NCBI GenBank assembly: GCA_051873875.1
Contig: JBJEFI010000050.1
Location: forward strand, 1 to 56,486
DNA length: 56,486 nucleotides
Source of the DNA: JBJEFI01 sp051873875
GTDB lineage: Bacteria > Bacillota > Bacilli > Bacillales > Bacillaceae_G
Direction of reading: 5' to 3'
Shown here: piece after piece, positions 26,381 through 34,689 of the stretch
Layout: every line of letters begins with the position of its first letter
Position numbering within the stretch: the first letter of the stretch is position 1
Program-made: the position numbers and the translations under genes
Notes under the pieces: generated by a model
The model's input: the letters and a program-made list of their open reading frames with translations, nothing else
The model's database searches: none
Told to the model about the DNA's origin: nothing

Positions 26381-26413
26381 AAACCTCTAGCAACAAGGAA
26401 GTGCTAGAGGTTT
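26381..26413 (-). terminator. hairpin with T-run upstream of walR
   Basis: A 12-bp perfect stem (26381-26392 with 26402-26413) followed by T on the minus strand, 57 bp before walR. It could end read-through from the tRNA operon or attenuate walR. Confidence 0.7.
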
Positions 26414-26460
26414 TTTATATACATTATTTTATCATTAATATTTCTTTATTGCAAAATCAA

Positions 26461-26487
26461 AAGGAAGACACAGTTTGTGTCTTCCTT
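26461..26487 (-). terminator. terminator of the tRNA operon
   Basis: A 12-bp perfect stem (26461-26472 with 26476-26487) lies just past tRNA-Phe on the minus strand and is followed by a T-rich tract. Confidence 0.9.
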
Positions 26488-26494
26488 TTAAGAG

Positions 26495-26567
<73 letters not shown>

Positions 26568-26603
26568 GCAAATCTATATAAAACCTTCACGGTGTTACAA
26601 AAA

Positions 26604-26679
26604 TGGCGGTCCCGACCGGGATCGAACCGGCGATCTCCTGCGTGACAGGCAGGCATGTTAACCGCTACACCACGGGACC
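26604..26679 (-). tRNA. trnD: tRNA-Asp (GTC)
   Basis: A 76-nt cloverleaf with encoded CCA. Acceptor GGTCCCG/CGGGACC, discriminator G, anticodon loop CTGTCAC. Confidence 0.97.
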
Positions 26680-26703
26680 AACTGCTTTATTTTAGAAGAA
26701 AAA

Positions 26704-26775
26704 TGACCCGTACGGGATTCGAACCCGTGTTACCGCCGTGAAAGGGCGGTGTCTTAACCACTTGACCAACGGGCC
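26704..26775 (-). tRNA. trnE: tRNA-Glu (TTC)
   Basis: A 72-nt cloverleaf. Acceptor GGCCCGT/ACGGGTC, anticodon loop CTTTCAC. CCA is not encoded. Confidence 0.97.
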
Positions 26776-26786
26776 ATTATTAAAAA

Positions 26787-26862
26787 TGGTGAGCCATGAA
26801 GGACTCGAACCTTCGACCCTCTGATTAAAAGTCAGATGCTCTACCAACTGAGCTAATGGCTC
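26787..26862 (-). tRNA. trnK: tRNA-Lys (TTT)
   Basis: A 76-nt cloverleaf with encoded CCA. Acceptor GAGCCAT/ATGGCTC, anticodon loop CTTTTAA. First in the Lys-Glu-Asp-Phe cluster. Confidence 0.97.
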
Positions 26863-27015
26863 TTCATATAATAATGACAAGCGTTTTCTTGCTTGTTTTA
26901 GCAGCAACGAAATTTATAATAGCATAATAAGATATAGATTACAACCCCTTTTTTACATAATTTTTATTTTTTGTCGGAAAATATATGGATATGTTATTTT
27001 CTTCATTCCTAAAAA

Positions 27016-27042
27016 AAAGAGGCTGATTTTATCAACCTCTTT
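27016..27042 (-). terminator. terminator of purA
   Basis: Stem AAAGAGG (27016-27022) with CCTCTTT (27036-27042), extended by TGAT/ATCA, just past the purA stop. A long T-run follows on the minus strand. Confidence 0.85.
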
Positions 27043-27050
27043 CCGTCTTT

Positions 27051-28340
27051 TTATACACCATAAACGTTGCGTAATACATTTGTTTGATCACGATCTGGAC
27101 CTACAGAGAAAATAGCAACTGGAATACCTGTTAATTGAGAAACTCTTTCTACATAATGACGTGCATTTGCAGGTAAGTCTTCTAATGTTTTTGCTCCAGT
27201 AATATCTTCTGTCCAACCAGGTAATTCTTCAAATACTGGCTCACATTGAGACAATACTTTTAAGCTAGCTGGGAATTCTTTAATAATTTCACCTTGATAT
27301 TTATATGCAACACAAATTTTTAATGTTTCAATGCCTGTTAATACGTCAATTGAATTTAATGATAAATCAGTAATACCACTTACACGTTTTGCATGACGAA
27401 CAACGACGCTATCGAACCAACCTACACGACGTGGACGACCAGTTGTTGTCCCATATTCACGACCAACTTCACGAATTTGATCGCCAATTTCATTTTTTAA
27501 TTCTGTTGGGAATGCCCCTTCCCCTACACGAGTTGTATATGCTTTACATACACCAACTACACGTTGAATTTTTGAAGGACCTACACCTGAACCAATTGTT
27601 ACACCACCAGCTGTTGGGTTAGAAGATGTAACGAAAGGATATGTTCCTTGGTCGATATCTAACATAACACCTTGAGCACCTTCAAATAAAACACGACGTC
27701 CTTCATCTAATGCATCGTTTAAAACAACAGATGTATCACATACGTACTGTTTAAGTTGTTGTCCATATTCATAATACTCTTCAAAAATTTCTTCGAATGT
27801 AAATCCAGTTGCGTCGAACATTCTATCAAATAAGCGATTTTTTTCAGCTAAATTGCGAGCTAACTTTTCGCCAAACTCTTCACGATCTAATAAGTCTGCA
27901 ATACGGATTCCAACGCGAGCTGCTTTATCCATATATGCTGGACCGATTCCTTTTTTTGTTGTGCCGATTTTGTTATCGCCTTTGCTTTCTTCTTCTAATT
28001 CATCTTGTTTTAAATGATAAGGTAAAATAACATGTGCACGATTACTAATACGTAAGTTCGATGTATTAACTCCTTTATCATGTAAATATGCTAATTCTTG
28101 AAGTAAAGCTTTCGGATCGATAACCATTCCGTTTCCAATTACACAAATTTTATCTTCAAAAAAGATACCAGATGGAATCAAATGAAGCTTATATTTTTCA
28201 CCGTTAAAAACGATTGTATGTCCAGCGTTATTTCCGCCTTGATAACGTGCAACTACCTCTGCATGTTGGGCTAAGAAGTCCGTAATTTTTCCCTTACCTT
28301 CATCTCCCCATTGTGTACCTACAACTACTACTGAAGACAT
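27051..28340 (-). CDS. purA: adenylosuccinate synthetase
   Basis: A 429-residue enzyme of normal length joining IMP and aspartate with GTP, the first committed step to AMP. The N-terminal P-loop GTQWGDEGKGK is present, as are NNAGHT, GTTKKGIGPAY and the late GRPRRVGWFD. The start is ATG 28340 behind GGAGGTG; an upstream GTG lies inside the ribosome site. Monocistronic, with a promoter and putative PurR sites upstream. Confidence 0.98.
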   Translation of the reverse strand: MSSVVVVGTQWGDEGKGKITDFLAQHAEVVARYQGGNNAGHTIVFNGEKYKLHLIPSGIFFEDKICVIGNGMVIDPKALLQELAYLHDKGVNTSNLRISNRAHVILPYHLKQDELEEESKGDNKIGTTKKGIGPAYMDKAARVGIRIADLLDREEFGEKLARNLAEKNRLFDRMFDATGFTFEEIFEEYYEYGQQLKQYVCDTSVVLNDALDEGRRVLFEGAQGVMLDIDQGTYPFVTSSNPTAGGVTIGSGVGPSKIQRVVGVCKAYTTRVGEGAFPTELKNEIGDQIREVGREYGTTTGRPRRVGWFDSVVVRHAKRVSGITDLSLNSIDVLTGIETLKICVAYKYQGEIIKEFPASLKVLSQCEPVFEELPGWTEDITGAKTLEDLPANARHYVERVSQLTGIPVAIFSVGPDRDQTNVLRNVYGV

Positions 28341-28397
28341 ATTCAGCACCTCCGCGCAATATCAAACACATTTGTGTTTTTTTAATCAATACACTTC

Positions 28398-28467
28398 ATT
28401 TTATCAAATTCCAACGGATTGTCAATTTATTCACGAACATTTAATTAAACTAATTTAATTTCGTTCG
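28398..28467 (-). promoter_or_regulatory. purA promoter with paired PurBox-like sites
   Basis: Minus-strand promoter TTGACA (28420-28425) and TAAAAT (28398-28403), 16-bp spacer. Upstream lie CACGAACATT (28432-28441) and an inverted partner with GTTCG at 28463-28467, 24 bp apart core to core. This resembles the inverted PurBox pair bound by PurR in bacilli (core CGAAC, spacing similar). PurR represses purA until PRPP rises. Confidence 0.6.
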
Positions 28468-28476
28468 CTTTTGATA

Positions 28477-29826
28477 TTAGTGTCCATCCTCATCAAATCG
28501 TCTCTCCAAGTTAACAAATTTATTATATTCTTTTACAAAGGCTAACTCGACTGTACCTACTGGACCACTACGTTGTTTAGCAATAATAATTTCAATTGTA
28601 TTTTTTTCAGACTCACGATCGTAGTAATCTTCACGGTATAAGAATGCAACGATATCTGCATCCTGCTCAATACTTCCTGATTCACGAATATCTGACATCA
28701 TTGGACGTTTATCTTGACGTTGCTCCACCCCACGGGATAGCTGAGATAGGGCAATTAATGGCACCTTCAATTCACGGGCCAATTCTTTTAATGTACGAGA
28801 AATTTCTGATACTTCCTGCTGACGGTTTTCTCCAGAACGACCATTTCCTCTAATTAATTGAAGATAGTCAATTAAAATCATTCCTAACCCATGCTCTTGC
28901 TTTAGACGTCGACATTTTGCTTGAATATCGTTAATGCGAATCCCTGGCGTATCATCAATGTAAATACCCGCTTTTGCTAAGTTCCCAATGGCAATGGTTA
29001 ATTTTTTCCAATCTTCTTCTTCAAGTGTACCTGTACGTAAATTTTGAGCATTAATATTTCCTTCTGCACAAAGCATACGCATAACAAGTTGATCTGCCCC
29101 CATCTCTAAACTAAAGATTGCAACATTTTCATCTGTCTTTGTTGCCACGTTTTGAGCAATATTTAAGGCAAAGGCTGTTTTCCCTACTGATGGACGGGCA
29201 GCAACAATGATTAAATCATTTGGTTGGAATCCTGCTGTTTTTGCATCTAAATCAACAAATCCAGTTGGAATACCAGAAATCTCCCCACGATTAGCATGTA
29301 ATATTTCGATTTTATTATACGCTTCAACTAGTACATCTTTAATATCCTTAAAAGAACCACTATTTTTACGTTGGGCTACTTCCATAATTCGCTTTTCGGA
29401 TTCGTGAAGTAATCCTGATACATCATCTTCACGCTCAAAACTTTCTGTTACAATCGATGTCGCAGTTCGAATTAATCTTCTTAAAACAGATTTCTCTTCC
29501 ACAATTCGTGCATAATATTCCACATTTGCCGCTGTTGGAACAGCACCTGTTAATTCACTTAAATAGGAAACTCCTCCGACCTCTTCTAACTCATTTTTAT
29601 CCGCTAATTGTGTCGTTAATGTCACTAGGTCAATTGGTTCACCTTGTTCATTTAAAGATAAAATAGCCTCAAAAATCTTTTGATGCGCAACTCGATAAAA
29701 ATCGGGCGGTAATAATAATTCTGACGCCGTTGTAAAAGCGTTTGGATCAATTAAGATGGCACCAATGACCGCTTGTTCTGCTTCAATATTATGAGGAGGG
29801 GTTCGATCTTGTAATTCATCTGTCAT
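28477..29826 (-). CDS. dnaB: replicative DNA helicase DnaB (DnaC of B. subtilis)
   Basis: 449 residues: N-terminal primase-interacting domain (about 10-110), linker, then the RecA-like motor with Walker A ARPSVGKTAFAL, Walker B ILIDYLQLI and the DIRESGSIEQDAD segment. Hexameric helicase that unwinds the fork. It lies downstream of rplI and has a terminator before it, so it probably has its own promoter. Confidence 0.97.
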   Translation of the reverse strand: MTDELQDRTPPHNIEAEQAVIGAILIDPNAFTTASELLLPPDFYRVAHQKIFEAILSLNEQGEPIDLVTLTTQLADKNELEEVGGVSYLSELTGAVPTAANVEYYARIVEEKSVLRRLIRTATSIVTESFEREDDVSGLLHESEKRIMEVAQRKNSGSFKDIKDVLVEAYNKIEILHANRGEISGIPTGFVDLDAKTAGFQPNDLIIVAARPSVGKTAFALNIAQNVATKTDENVAIFSLEMGADQLVMRMLCAEGNINAQNLRTGTLEEEDWKKLTIAIGNLAKAGIYIDDTPGIRINDIQAKCRRLKQEHGLGMILIDYLQLIRGNGRSGENRQQEVSEISRTLKELARELKVPLIALSQLSRGVEQRQDKRPMMSDIRESGSIEQDADIVAFLYREDYYDRESEKNTIEIIIAKQRSGPVGTVELAFVKEYNKFVNLERRFDEDGH

Positions 29827-29851
29827 CTTTGTTTATTCCTCCTTAAAAAAA

Positions 29852-29877
29852 ATCTGCCACCATAATATGCGACAGAT
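29852..29877 (-). terminator. terminator after rplI
   Basis: A 9-bp stem with two G-U pairs (29852-29860 with 29869-29877), followed by eight T on the minus strand. Confidence 0.8.
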
Positions 29878-29892
29878 CTCTATGCTTTGTCC

Positions 29893-30339
29893 TTACATTT
29901 CTTTTACATGTACATTTAATGTTGCTGTCACTTCAGCATGTAATTTGATTTTTACTTTTGTTACCCCTAATGAACGAATTGCGTCGTGCATCTCAAATTT
30001 GCGTTTATCAATTTTAATACCGTGTTTCTTCTGTAATTCATCTGCAATTTGCTTACTTGTAATAGAACCAAATAAACGTCCGCCTTCACCAGACTTCGCT
30101 TTTAATTCTACTGTTAATTCTCCTAATTTCGTAGCTAATTGCTTACTATTTTCTAATTCTTGTGCTGCTTCTTTTTCTTTTTTACGATTTTGAGCATCTA
30201 ATGTTTTTATGTTTCCGCTATTTGCTTCAACTGCATAACCTTTTTTAATTAAGAAATTTTGGGCATATCCTGATGATACTTCTTTGATTTCTCCTTTTTT
30301 TCCTGAACCTTTTACATCTTTTAAGAAAATTACTTTCAT
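29893..30339 (-). CDS. rplI: 50S ribosomal protein L9
   Basis: 148 residues. The L9 signature GKKGEIKEVSSGYAQNFLIKKGYA-type N-terminal domain is joined by a long charged helix to a C-terminal rRNA-binding domain (EGGRLFGSITSKQIADEL). ATG overlaps the gdpP stop by 4 bp (ATGA). Confidence 0.97.
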   Translation of the reverse strand: MKVIFLKDVKGSGKKGEIKEVSSGYAQNFLIKKGYAVEANSGNIKTLDAQNRKKEKEAAQELENSKQLATKLGELTVELKAKSGEGGRLFGSITSKQIADELQKKHGIKIDKRKFEMHDAIRSLGVTKVKIKLHAEVTATLNVHVKEM

Positions 30340-32306
30340 TGTTCGTTGCCTCCCTCTAAATAACTATCTATACATTGTAACAATTCACTTTCAGCTTCTG
30401 CAATAGTTCCTTTTAATTGGGTTGCCGCATTTGTTAAGTGACCGCCACCGTTCATTTGTTCCATGATAACTTGTACATTGATATCACCAAGGGAACGTCC
30501 ACTTATTCCGACTGTGTCTGCATTTTTCTTGGCAATTACGAAAGATGCAACAATATTTGTCATTGATAAAAGTGTATCGGCAGCTTGGGCAATTAATACT
30601 TGATTATAATAATCCGTCTCTAACCCTTTTGCAATTGCAATACCATCTTGGGTTACAACAGCTCTTTCAATCAATTTAGAGCGCTTCACATACACATCAA
30701 TGTCTTCTTTAAGCAACGTTTGGACTAATACAGTATCTGCCCCTTGTGCTCGCAAATAGGAAGCTGCATCAAATGTACGTGTTCCTGTACGGAACGTGAA
30801 GCTTTTTGTATCTACGATAATCCCAGCTAATAATGCTGTTGCCTCTAACATTTTCATTTTAACCTTTGGAGCTTGATATTCCAATAGTTCTGTTACTAAT
30901 TCACACGTAGATGATGCATATGGTTCCATATAAACAAGCACGGGGTCCTTGATAAATTCCTCTGCTCGACGATGATGGTCAATAACAACAACGTTATCAA
31001 TCATTTTTAACAGCTTTTCTTCAATCACCAAAGATGGTTTATGTGTATCAACAATAACGAGCAATGTATCCTCAGAAGCCATCTCCATAGCTGCTTCTGG
31101 TGTAATAAATTGAGAGCTTAGTTCACTTGTATTTTTTACTTCCTTTACTAAGCGTCTTACACCATCATCAATTTGATTTTCATTTAATACAATATATGGT
31201 TGACGGTTATTAAGCTTTGCTATCATGGCAATTCCAATGCTTGCGCCAACTGCGTCCATATCAGGCATTTTATGCCCCATAATTAAGACATTTTTTCTTT
31301 CTATAATTAAATCCTTAAGAGCATGTGAAATAACCCTTGCTCGTACACGTGTACGTTTTTCAACTGGATTTGATTTTCCACCATAAAATTTAGATTTCCC
31401 TGACGTATGCTTAATCGCTACTTGATCTCCGCCACGACCTAAAGCTAAATCCAAGCCTGACTGTGCTAAAGCACCTAGTTCAGGCAGAGAACAATCCCCA
31501 GAACCAACGCCAATACTTAACGTAATCAAAATATTTCTTTTTTGTGTTTGTTCTTTTACTTGATCTAAAATACTAAACTTTGATTTTTCAAGCTGTACTA
31601 AAATGTGTTCATTTAATATAGCCATATAGCGATCTGATGACACCCTCTTTAAAAAGATACCATACTCTAACGCCCAATCATTTAAAATGGCCGTCACTAA
31701 GCTATTTAATTGGGTTCTAGATTGATCATCAGCCCCTTGTGTTACTTCATCATAATTATCGAGATAAATAACAGCCATGACAGTTCGATCGTTTTGATAC
31801 AAACGCTCAATCTCTGTCTGCTCTGTTATATCAAAAAAATAAACAAGTTGCTCGTTTTTACGAGCAATTACTTTAAATTTACGATTGTTTAATGTAATTA
31901 AATCTTGTTCTAAGTCTCGTTTTAATACATTCATTAAATTTTCTGAGACATCTTCAACAGATTGGCCAACTAATACTGTTTCTTCAAAACAAGACAATAA
32001 ATATGGATTTGCCCATTGAATTTGGTAGTCGCGATTATACAATAAAATTCCAATTGGCAATTCGTTAAAAGCTTCATCACTTACTTTCTTTACTCGATGC
32101 ATCATTAATTCTGTATACTGATTAATCTCTTTCTTTATTTGCTGATTGACTTTATAAAACCATCCAGATACAGCTCCTAAAATGATTAATAACATAATTC
32201 CAATCCACTTACTAACAGCGAAGATAATAATGGCAACAATCACAAATATAGTTAATAAGATCAAAACAGGATACAGAAACCACCGTTTCTTCTGTATTTC
32301 TGACAT
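30336..32306 (-). CDS. gdpP: cyclic-di-AMP phosphodiesterase GdpP
   Basis: About 656 residues: two N-terminal membrane helices (about 10-50), a PAS-like heme-binding domain, a degenerate GGDEF domain (SIGVGSGDCSLPELG, lacking the GGDEF residues), then DHH (MGHKMPDMDAVGASIG, VIDHHRRAEE) and DHHA1 (GGGHLTNAATQL) domains that cut c-di-AMP. Start choice is uncertain: ATG 32306 has GGGAG 14 nt upstream, while GTG 32327 adds 7 residues but has no clear site. It controls osmolyte and wall homeostasis and is cotranscribed with rplI. Confidence 0.95.
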   Translation of the reverse strand: MSEIQKKRWFLYPVLILLTIFVIVAIIIFAVSKWIGIMLLIILGAVSGWFYKVNQQIKKEINQYTELMMHRVKKVSDEAFNELPIGILLYNRDYQIQWANPYLLSCFEETVLVGQSVEDVSENLMNVLKRDLEQDLITLNNRKFKVIARKNEQLVYFFDITEQTEIERLYQNDRTVMAVIYLDNYDEVTQGADDQSRTQLNSLVTAILNDWALEYGIFLKRVSSDRYMAILNEHILVQLEKSKFSILDQVKEQTQKRNILITLSIGVGSGDCSLPELGALAQSGLDLALGRGGDQVAIKHTSGKSKFYGGKSNPVEKRTRVRARVISHALKDLIIERKNVLIMGHKMPDMDAVGASIGIAMIAKLNNRQPYIVLNENQIDDGVRRLVKEVKNTSELSSQFITPEAAMEMASEDTLLVIVDTHKPSLVIEEKLLKMIDNVVVIDHHRRAEEFIKDPVLVYMEPYASSTCELVTELLEYQAPKVKMKMLEATALLAGIIVDTKSFTFRTGTRTFDAASYLRAQGADTVLVQTLLKEDIDVYVKRSKLIERAVVTQDGIAIAKGLETDYYNQVLIAQAADTLLSMTNIVASFVIAKKNADTVGISGRSLGDINVQVIMEQMNGGGHLTNAATQLKGTIAEAESELLQCIDSYLEGGNEQ

Positions 32307-32349
32307 AAGATTTTTTTCAGCTCCCACAATTTCACATATGTAATATAAT

Positions 32350-33276
32350 TCATAATCGACTTCTTAAAGAAAAACCTAAATCTATTATACCTAACAGCAT
32401 AACAATAGAAAACAGTAGAGGAATAAAAAATAGCATAACAACAAATAACACGCGCCATATTTTATTTATCCCTTTCTTATGAAAAAAGAAGAAAACAAAC
32501 GTAATCCCTTGAAAAATAGCAAGCAACTGAAACAATAATAAAAAATTTAAGATGACCATATAAAGAACCGAATGTTCATTTATTGGAAAAAAACTAATAA
32601 TTAGTAATACTAAATAAACGCCTAATAATTGTTTTGGTAATGTCACCTCATGTAAGCGCGGCCATTTTTTCACATTATATCTTAACCGCTTTAGAATCGG
32701 CATTGTACATAAACATGTAAATAGAGACATAACCATTGCAACTAACAAAAAGAGAATTGGTAAAATCGTCGGAATCAAATCAACATAGTTCTGTAGCATT
32801 TGGACATTCTTTTCAGGTAAATCCTTTCCTGTTGTTTCAAAAATCGATTGTGCTTGCTTCATCGCTTCATTAATTAAAGTTTGCATCTGTTCAACCATAT
32901 CTATTCCGGTAACCATTTTAGTTAGAATATAGATACCGATAATTGAAAGAATATATGCTACTGTTGCTTTTAAGAAAATTTCTAGTGGTCCTTTTCCTTT
33001 TTTAACTAAATCACCTATTACATACCCTACAAATCCTGACATCAATACAACTGGTACAGAAAATAAACTAAATAGCATAAAAGTGACAATACTACCTACA
33101 ATAATAAGGAAAATAGTTTCAGTAATATTATATCTTATGCGATAAACGACAAAAGGTACCGGTAATAAAAATGTGACGAATAAGCTAATAATTGGTACAT
33201 AGGTAGAAATAAAAAAGAAAACAGTAAAAATTGCAATCATAATAGCACCTTCTGTTAGTGCCCTTGTATTTTTCAT
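32350..33276 (-). CDS. yybS: YybS family membrane protein (DUF2232)
   Basis: 308 residues with about eight membrane helices. Start ATG 33276 behind AAGAGGTG; the frame is open for 23 more codons through the parS site, but they are unlikely to be translated. The family resembles S-component-like or sporulation-linked membrane proteins; the function is not established. It lies directly before gdpP, as in B. subtilis. Confidence 0.85.
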   Translation of the reverse strand: MKNTRALTEGAIMIAIFTVFFFISTYVPIISLFVTFLLPVPFVVYRIRYNITETIFLIIVGSIVTFMLFSLFSVPVVLMSGFVGYVIGDLVKKGKGPLEIFLKATVAYILSIIGIYILTKMVTGIDMVEQMQTLINEAMKQAQSIFETTGKDLPEKNVQMLQNYVDLIPTILPILFLLVAMVMSLFTCLCTMPILKRLRYNVKKWPRLHEVTLPKQLLGVYLVLLIISFFPINEHSVLYMVILNFLLLFQLLAIFQGITFVFFFFHKKGINKIWRVLFVVMLFFIPLLFSIVMLLGIIDLGFSLRSRL

Positions 33277-33291
33277 TTTTTCACCTCTTTT

Positions 33292-33307
33292 TGTTTCACG
33301 TGGAACA
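33292..33307. promoter_or_regulatory. parS site upstream of yybS
   Basis: TGTTTCACGTGGAACA; its reverse complement TGTTCCACGTGAAACA matches the B. subtilis parS consensus. It lies in the leader of yybS. Confidence 0.92.
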
Positions 33308-33337
33308 GCTCTTCTCACTATTTTAAAACATAATGAA

Positions 33338-33373
33338 AAAAGCACAGTAGACCATTTGTCACACTGTGCTTTT
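33338..33373 (-). terminator. terminator of rpsF-ssb-rpsR
   Basis: An 11-bp stem (33338-33348 with 33363-33373) lies just past the rpsR stop. T-run on the minus strand. Confidence 0.9.
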
Positions 33374-33381
33374 ATACAATC

Positions 33382-33618
33382 TTATTCTGCAACGTATGGT
33401 AATAAAGCCATTTGACGTGCACGCTTGATAGCGATTGTTAATTTACGTTGGTATTTAGCGCTTGTACCAGTTACACGACGTGGTAAAATTTTACCGCGCT
33501 CAGAAACGAAACGTTTTAATAAATCAGTATCTTTATAATCGATATGAGTAATGCCATTTGCAGTAAAGTAACAAACTTTACGACGTTTAGCACGACCACC
33601 TCTGCGATTCATAGCCAT
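33382..33618 (-). CDS. rpsR: 30S ribosomal protein S18
   Basis: 78 residues with the S18 motifs KVCYFTANGITHIDYKDTD and GTSAKYQRKLTIAIKRAR. Start ATG 33618 behind GGAG. It partners with S6 from the same operon. Confidence 0.96.
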   Translation of the reverse strand: MAMNRRGGRAKRRKVCYFTANGITHIDYKDTDLLKRFVSERGKILPRRVTGTSAKYQRKLTIAIKRARQMALLPYVAE

Positions 33619-33675
33619 TCTTTTCAACTCCTATCCTTTTTGTTTAACCGAATCTATTTATATCTTTACGATCCA

Positions 33676-34194
33676 TTAAAACGGAAGATCATCATCGGAG
33701 ATGTCAATCGTTTTTCCAGCATTTGCGAATGGATCATCATTTTTCTTGAAAGAGTTACCTTCCCCCATATCGAATGGAGATGATGAAGGTGCTCCTTGTC
33801 CGTATGATGATTGTCCACCAAAGCTAGGAGAAGATGGTTGAGCTGCATAACCGCCGCGTTGCTCACTTGATGCAGAACGACTGTCTAAAAATTGAACGCT
33901 ATCTGCAACAACTTCTGTTACATATACACGTTTTCCATCTTGTCCTTCATAACTACGTGTTTGAAGACGACCATCAACGCCTGCTAAGCTACCTTTCTTT
34001 AAGTAGTTCGCTACGTTTTCAGCTGGTTTACGCCAAACGACACAGTTAATAAAGTCTGCATCACGCTCACCTTGTTGATTTGAAAAAGTACGATTTACTG
34101 CCAATGTAAATGTAGCAACGGCTACGCCATTTGGTGTATATCGTAAATCTGGATCTTTTGTTAATCGACCTACAAGCACAACACGATTTAACAT
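33676..34194 (-). CDS. ssb: single-stranded DNA-binding protein
   Basis: 172 residues: OB fold (1-105; MLNRVVLVGRLTKDPDLRYT), a Gly/Ser/Gln-rich linker and the acidic tip ending DISDDDLPF that docks partner proteins. Start ATG 34194 with GAGGAG upstream; an ATG nine bases earlier is too close to the ribosome site. Confidence 0.97.
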   Translation of the reverse strand: MLNRVVLVGRLTKDPDLRYTPNGVAVATFTLAVNRTFSNQQGERDADFINCVVWRKPAENVANYLKKGSLAGVDGRLQTRSYEGQDGKRVYVTEVVADSVQFLDSRSASSEQRGGYAAQPSSPSFGGQSSYGQGAPSSSPFDMGEGNSFKKNDDPFANAGKTIDISDDDLPF

Positions 34195-34233
34195 ACTAGC
34201 CATCTCCTCTCTAATGGATTATTTTTTAATTTC

Positions 34234-34521
34234 TTATTTTTCGTCACGAACAATGATGTGGCGGATGATATCTTCGCTAATTTTAGCTAGACGATCAAAC
34301 TCTTGTACTGCTTCAGTTGCTGCATTTACGTTTAATAACATGTAGTAACCGTCACGGAAATCGTTAATTTCGTAAGCTAAACGACGTTTACCCCACTCTT
34401 TAACTTCAGCGATTTCAGCACCTTTTTCAGTTAAAATACCGTTAAAACGCTCAACTAATGCTTTTTTAGCCTCATCTTCAATGTTTGGGCGGATGATGTA
34501 CATGATTTCGTACTTTTTCAT
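34234..34521 (-). CDS. rpsF: 30S ribosomal protein S6
   Basis: 95 residues, normal length, starting MKKYEIMYIIRPNIE. First gene of rpsF-ssb-rpsR. Ribosome site AAAGGAGG. Confidence 0.97.
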   Translation of the reverse strand: MKKYEIMYIIRPNIEDEAKKALVERFNGILTEKGAEIAEVKEWGKRRLAYEINDFRDGYYMLLNVNAATEAVQEFDRLAKISEDIIRHIIVRDEK

Positions 34522-34629
34522 CTCACTTCACCTCCTTTTGGTCTAAACGGCCCTGACTCATCAGGGCAAGGAGCAATAATTAAATTACTCACGAGTTTAG
34601 ATTATATCATACTGTTTTAGTTTAGGCAA
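34522..34629 (-). promoter_or_regulatory. rpsF promoter and candidate S6:S18 leader RNA
   Basis: Promoter TTGCCT (34624-34629) and TATAAT (34601-34606), 17-bp spacer. The leader then forms the hairpin CCCTGA/TCAGGG (34551-34566), followed directly by CCG (34548-34550) and TTTAGACC before the ribosome site. A hairpin with an adjacent CCG is the hallmark of the leader bound by the S6:S18 complex to repress this operon. Confidence 0.65.
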
Positions 34630-34634
34630 ATACA

Positions 34635-34680
34635 AAAAGAAAATACAAATAGGTTAAGCGCCCTATTTGTATTTTCTTTT
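34635..34680 (-). terminator. terminator of ychF
   Basis: A 19-bp perfect stem (34635-34653 with 34662-34680) with an 8-nt loop lies just past the ychF stop at 34690. Confidence 0.9.
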
Positions 34681-34689
34681 AAAAGATTT

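Noticed and set aside
26692..26907. Minus-strand 71-codon frame
   Set aside because: It is translated tRNA-Lys and tRNA-Glu sequence.
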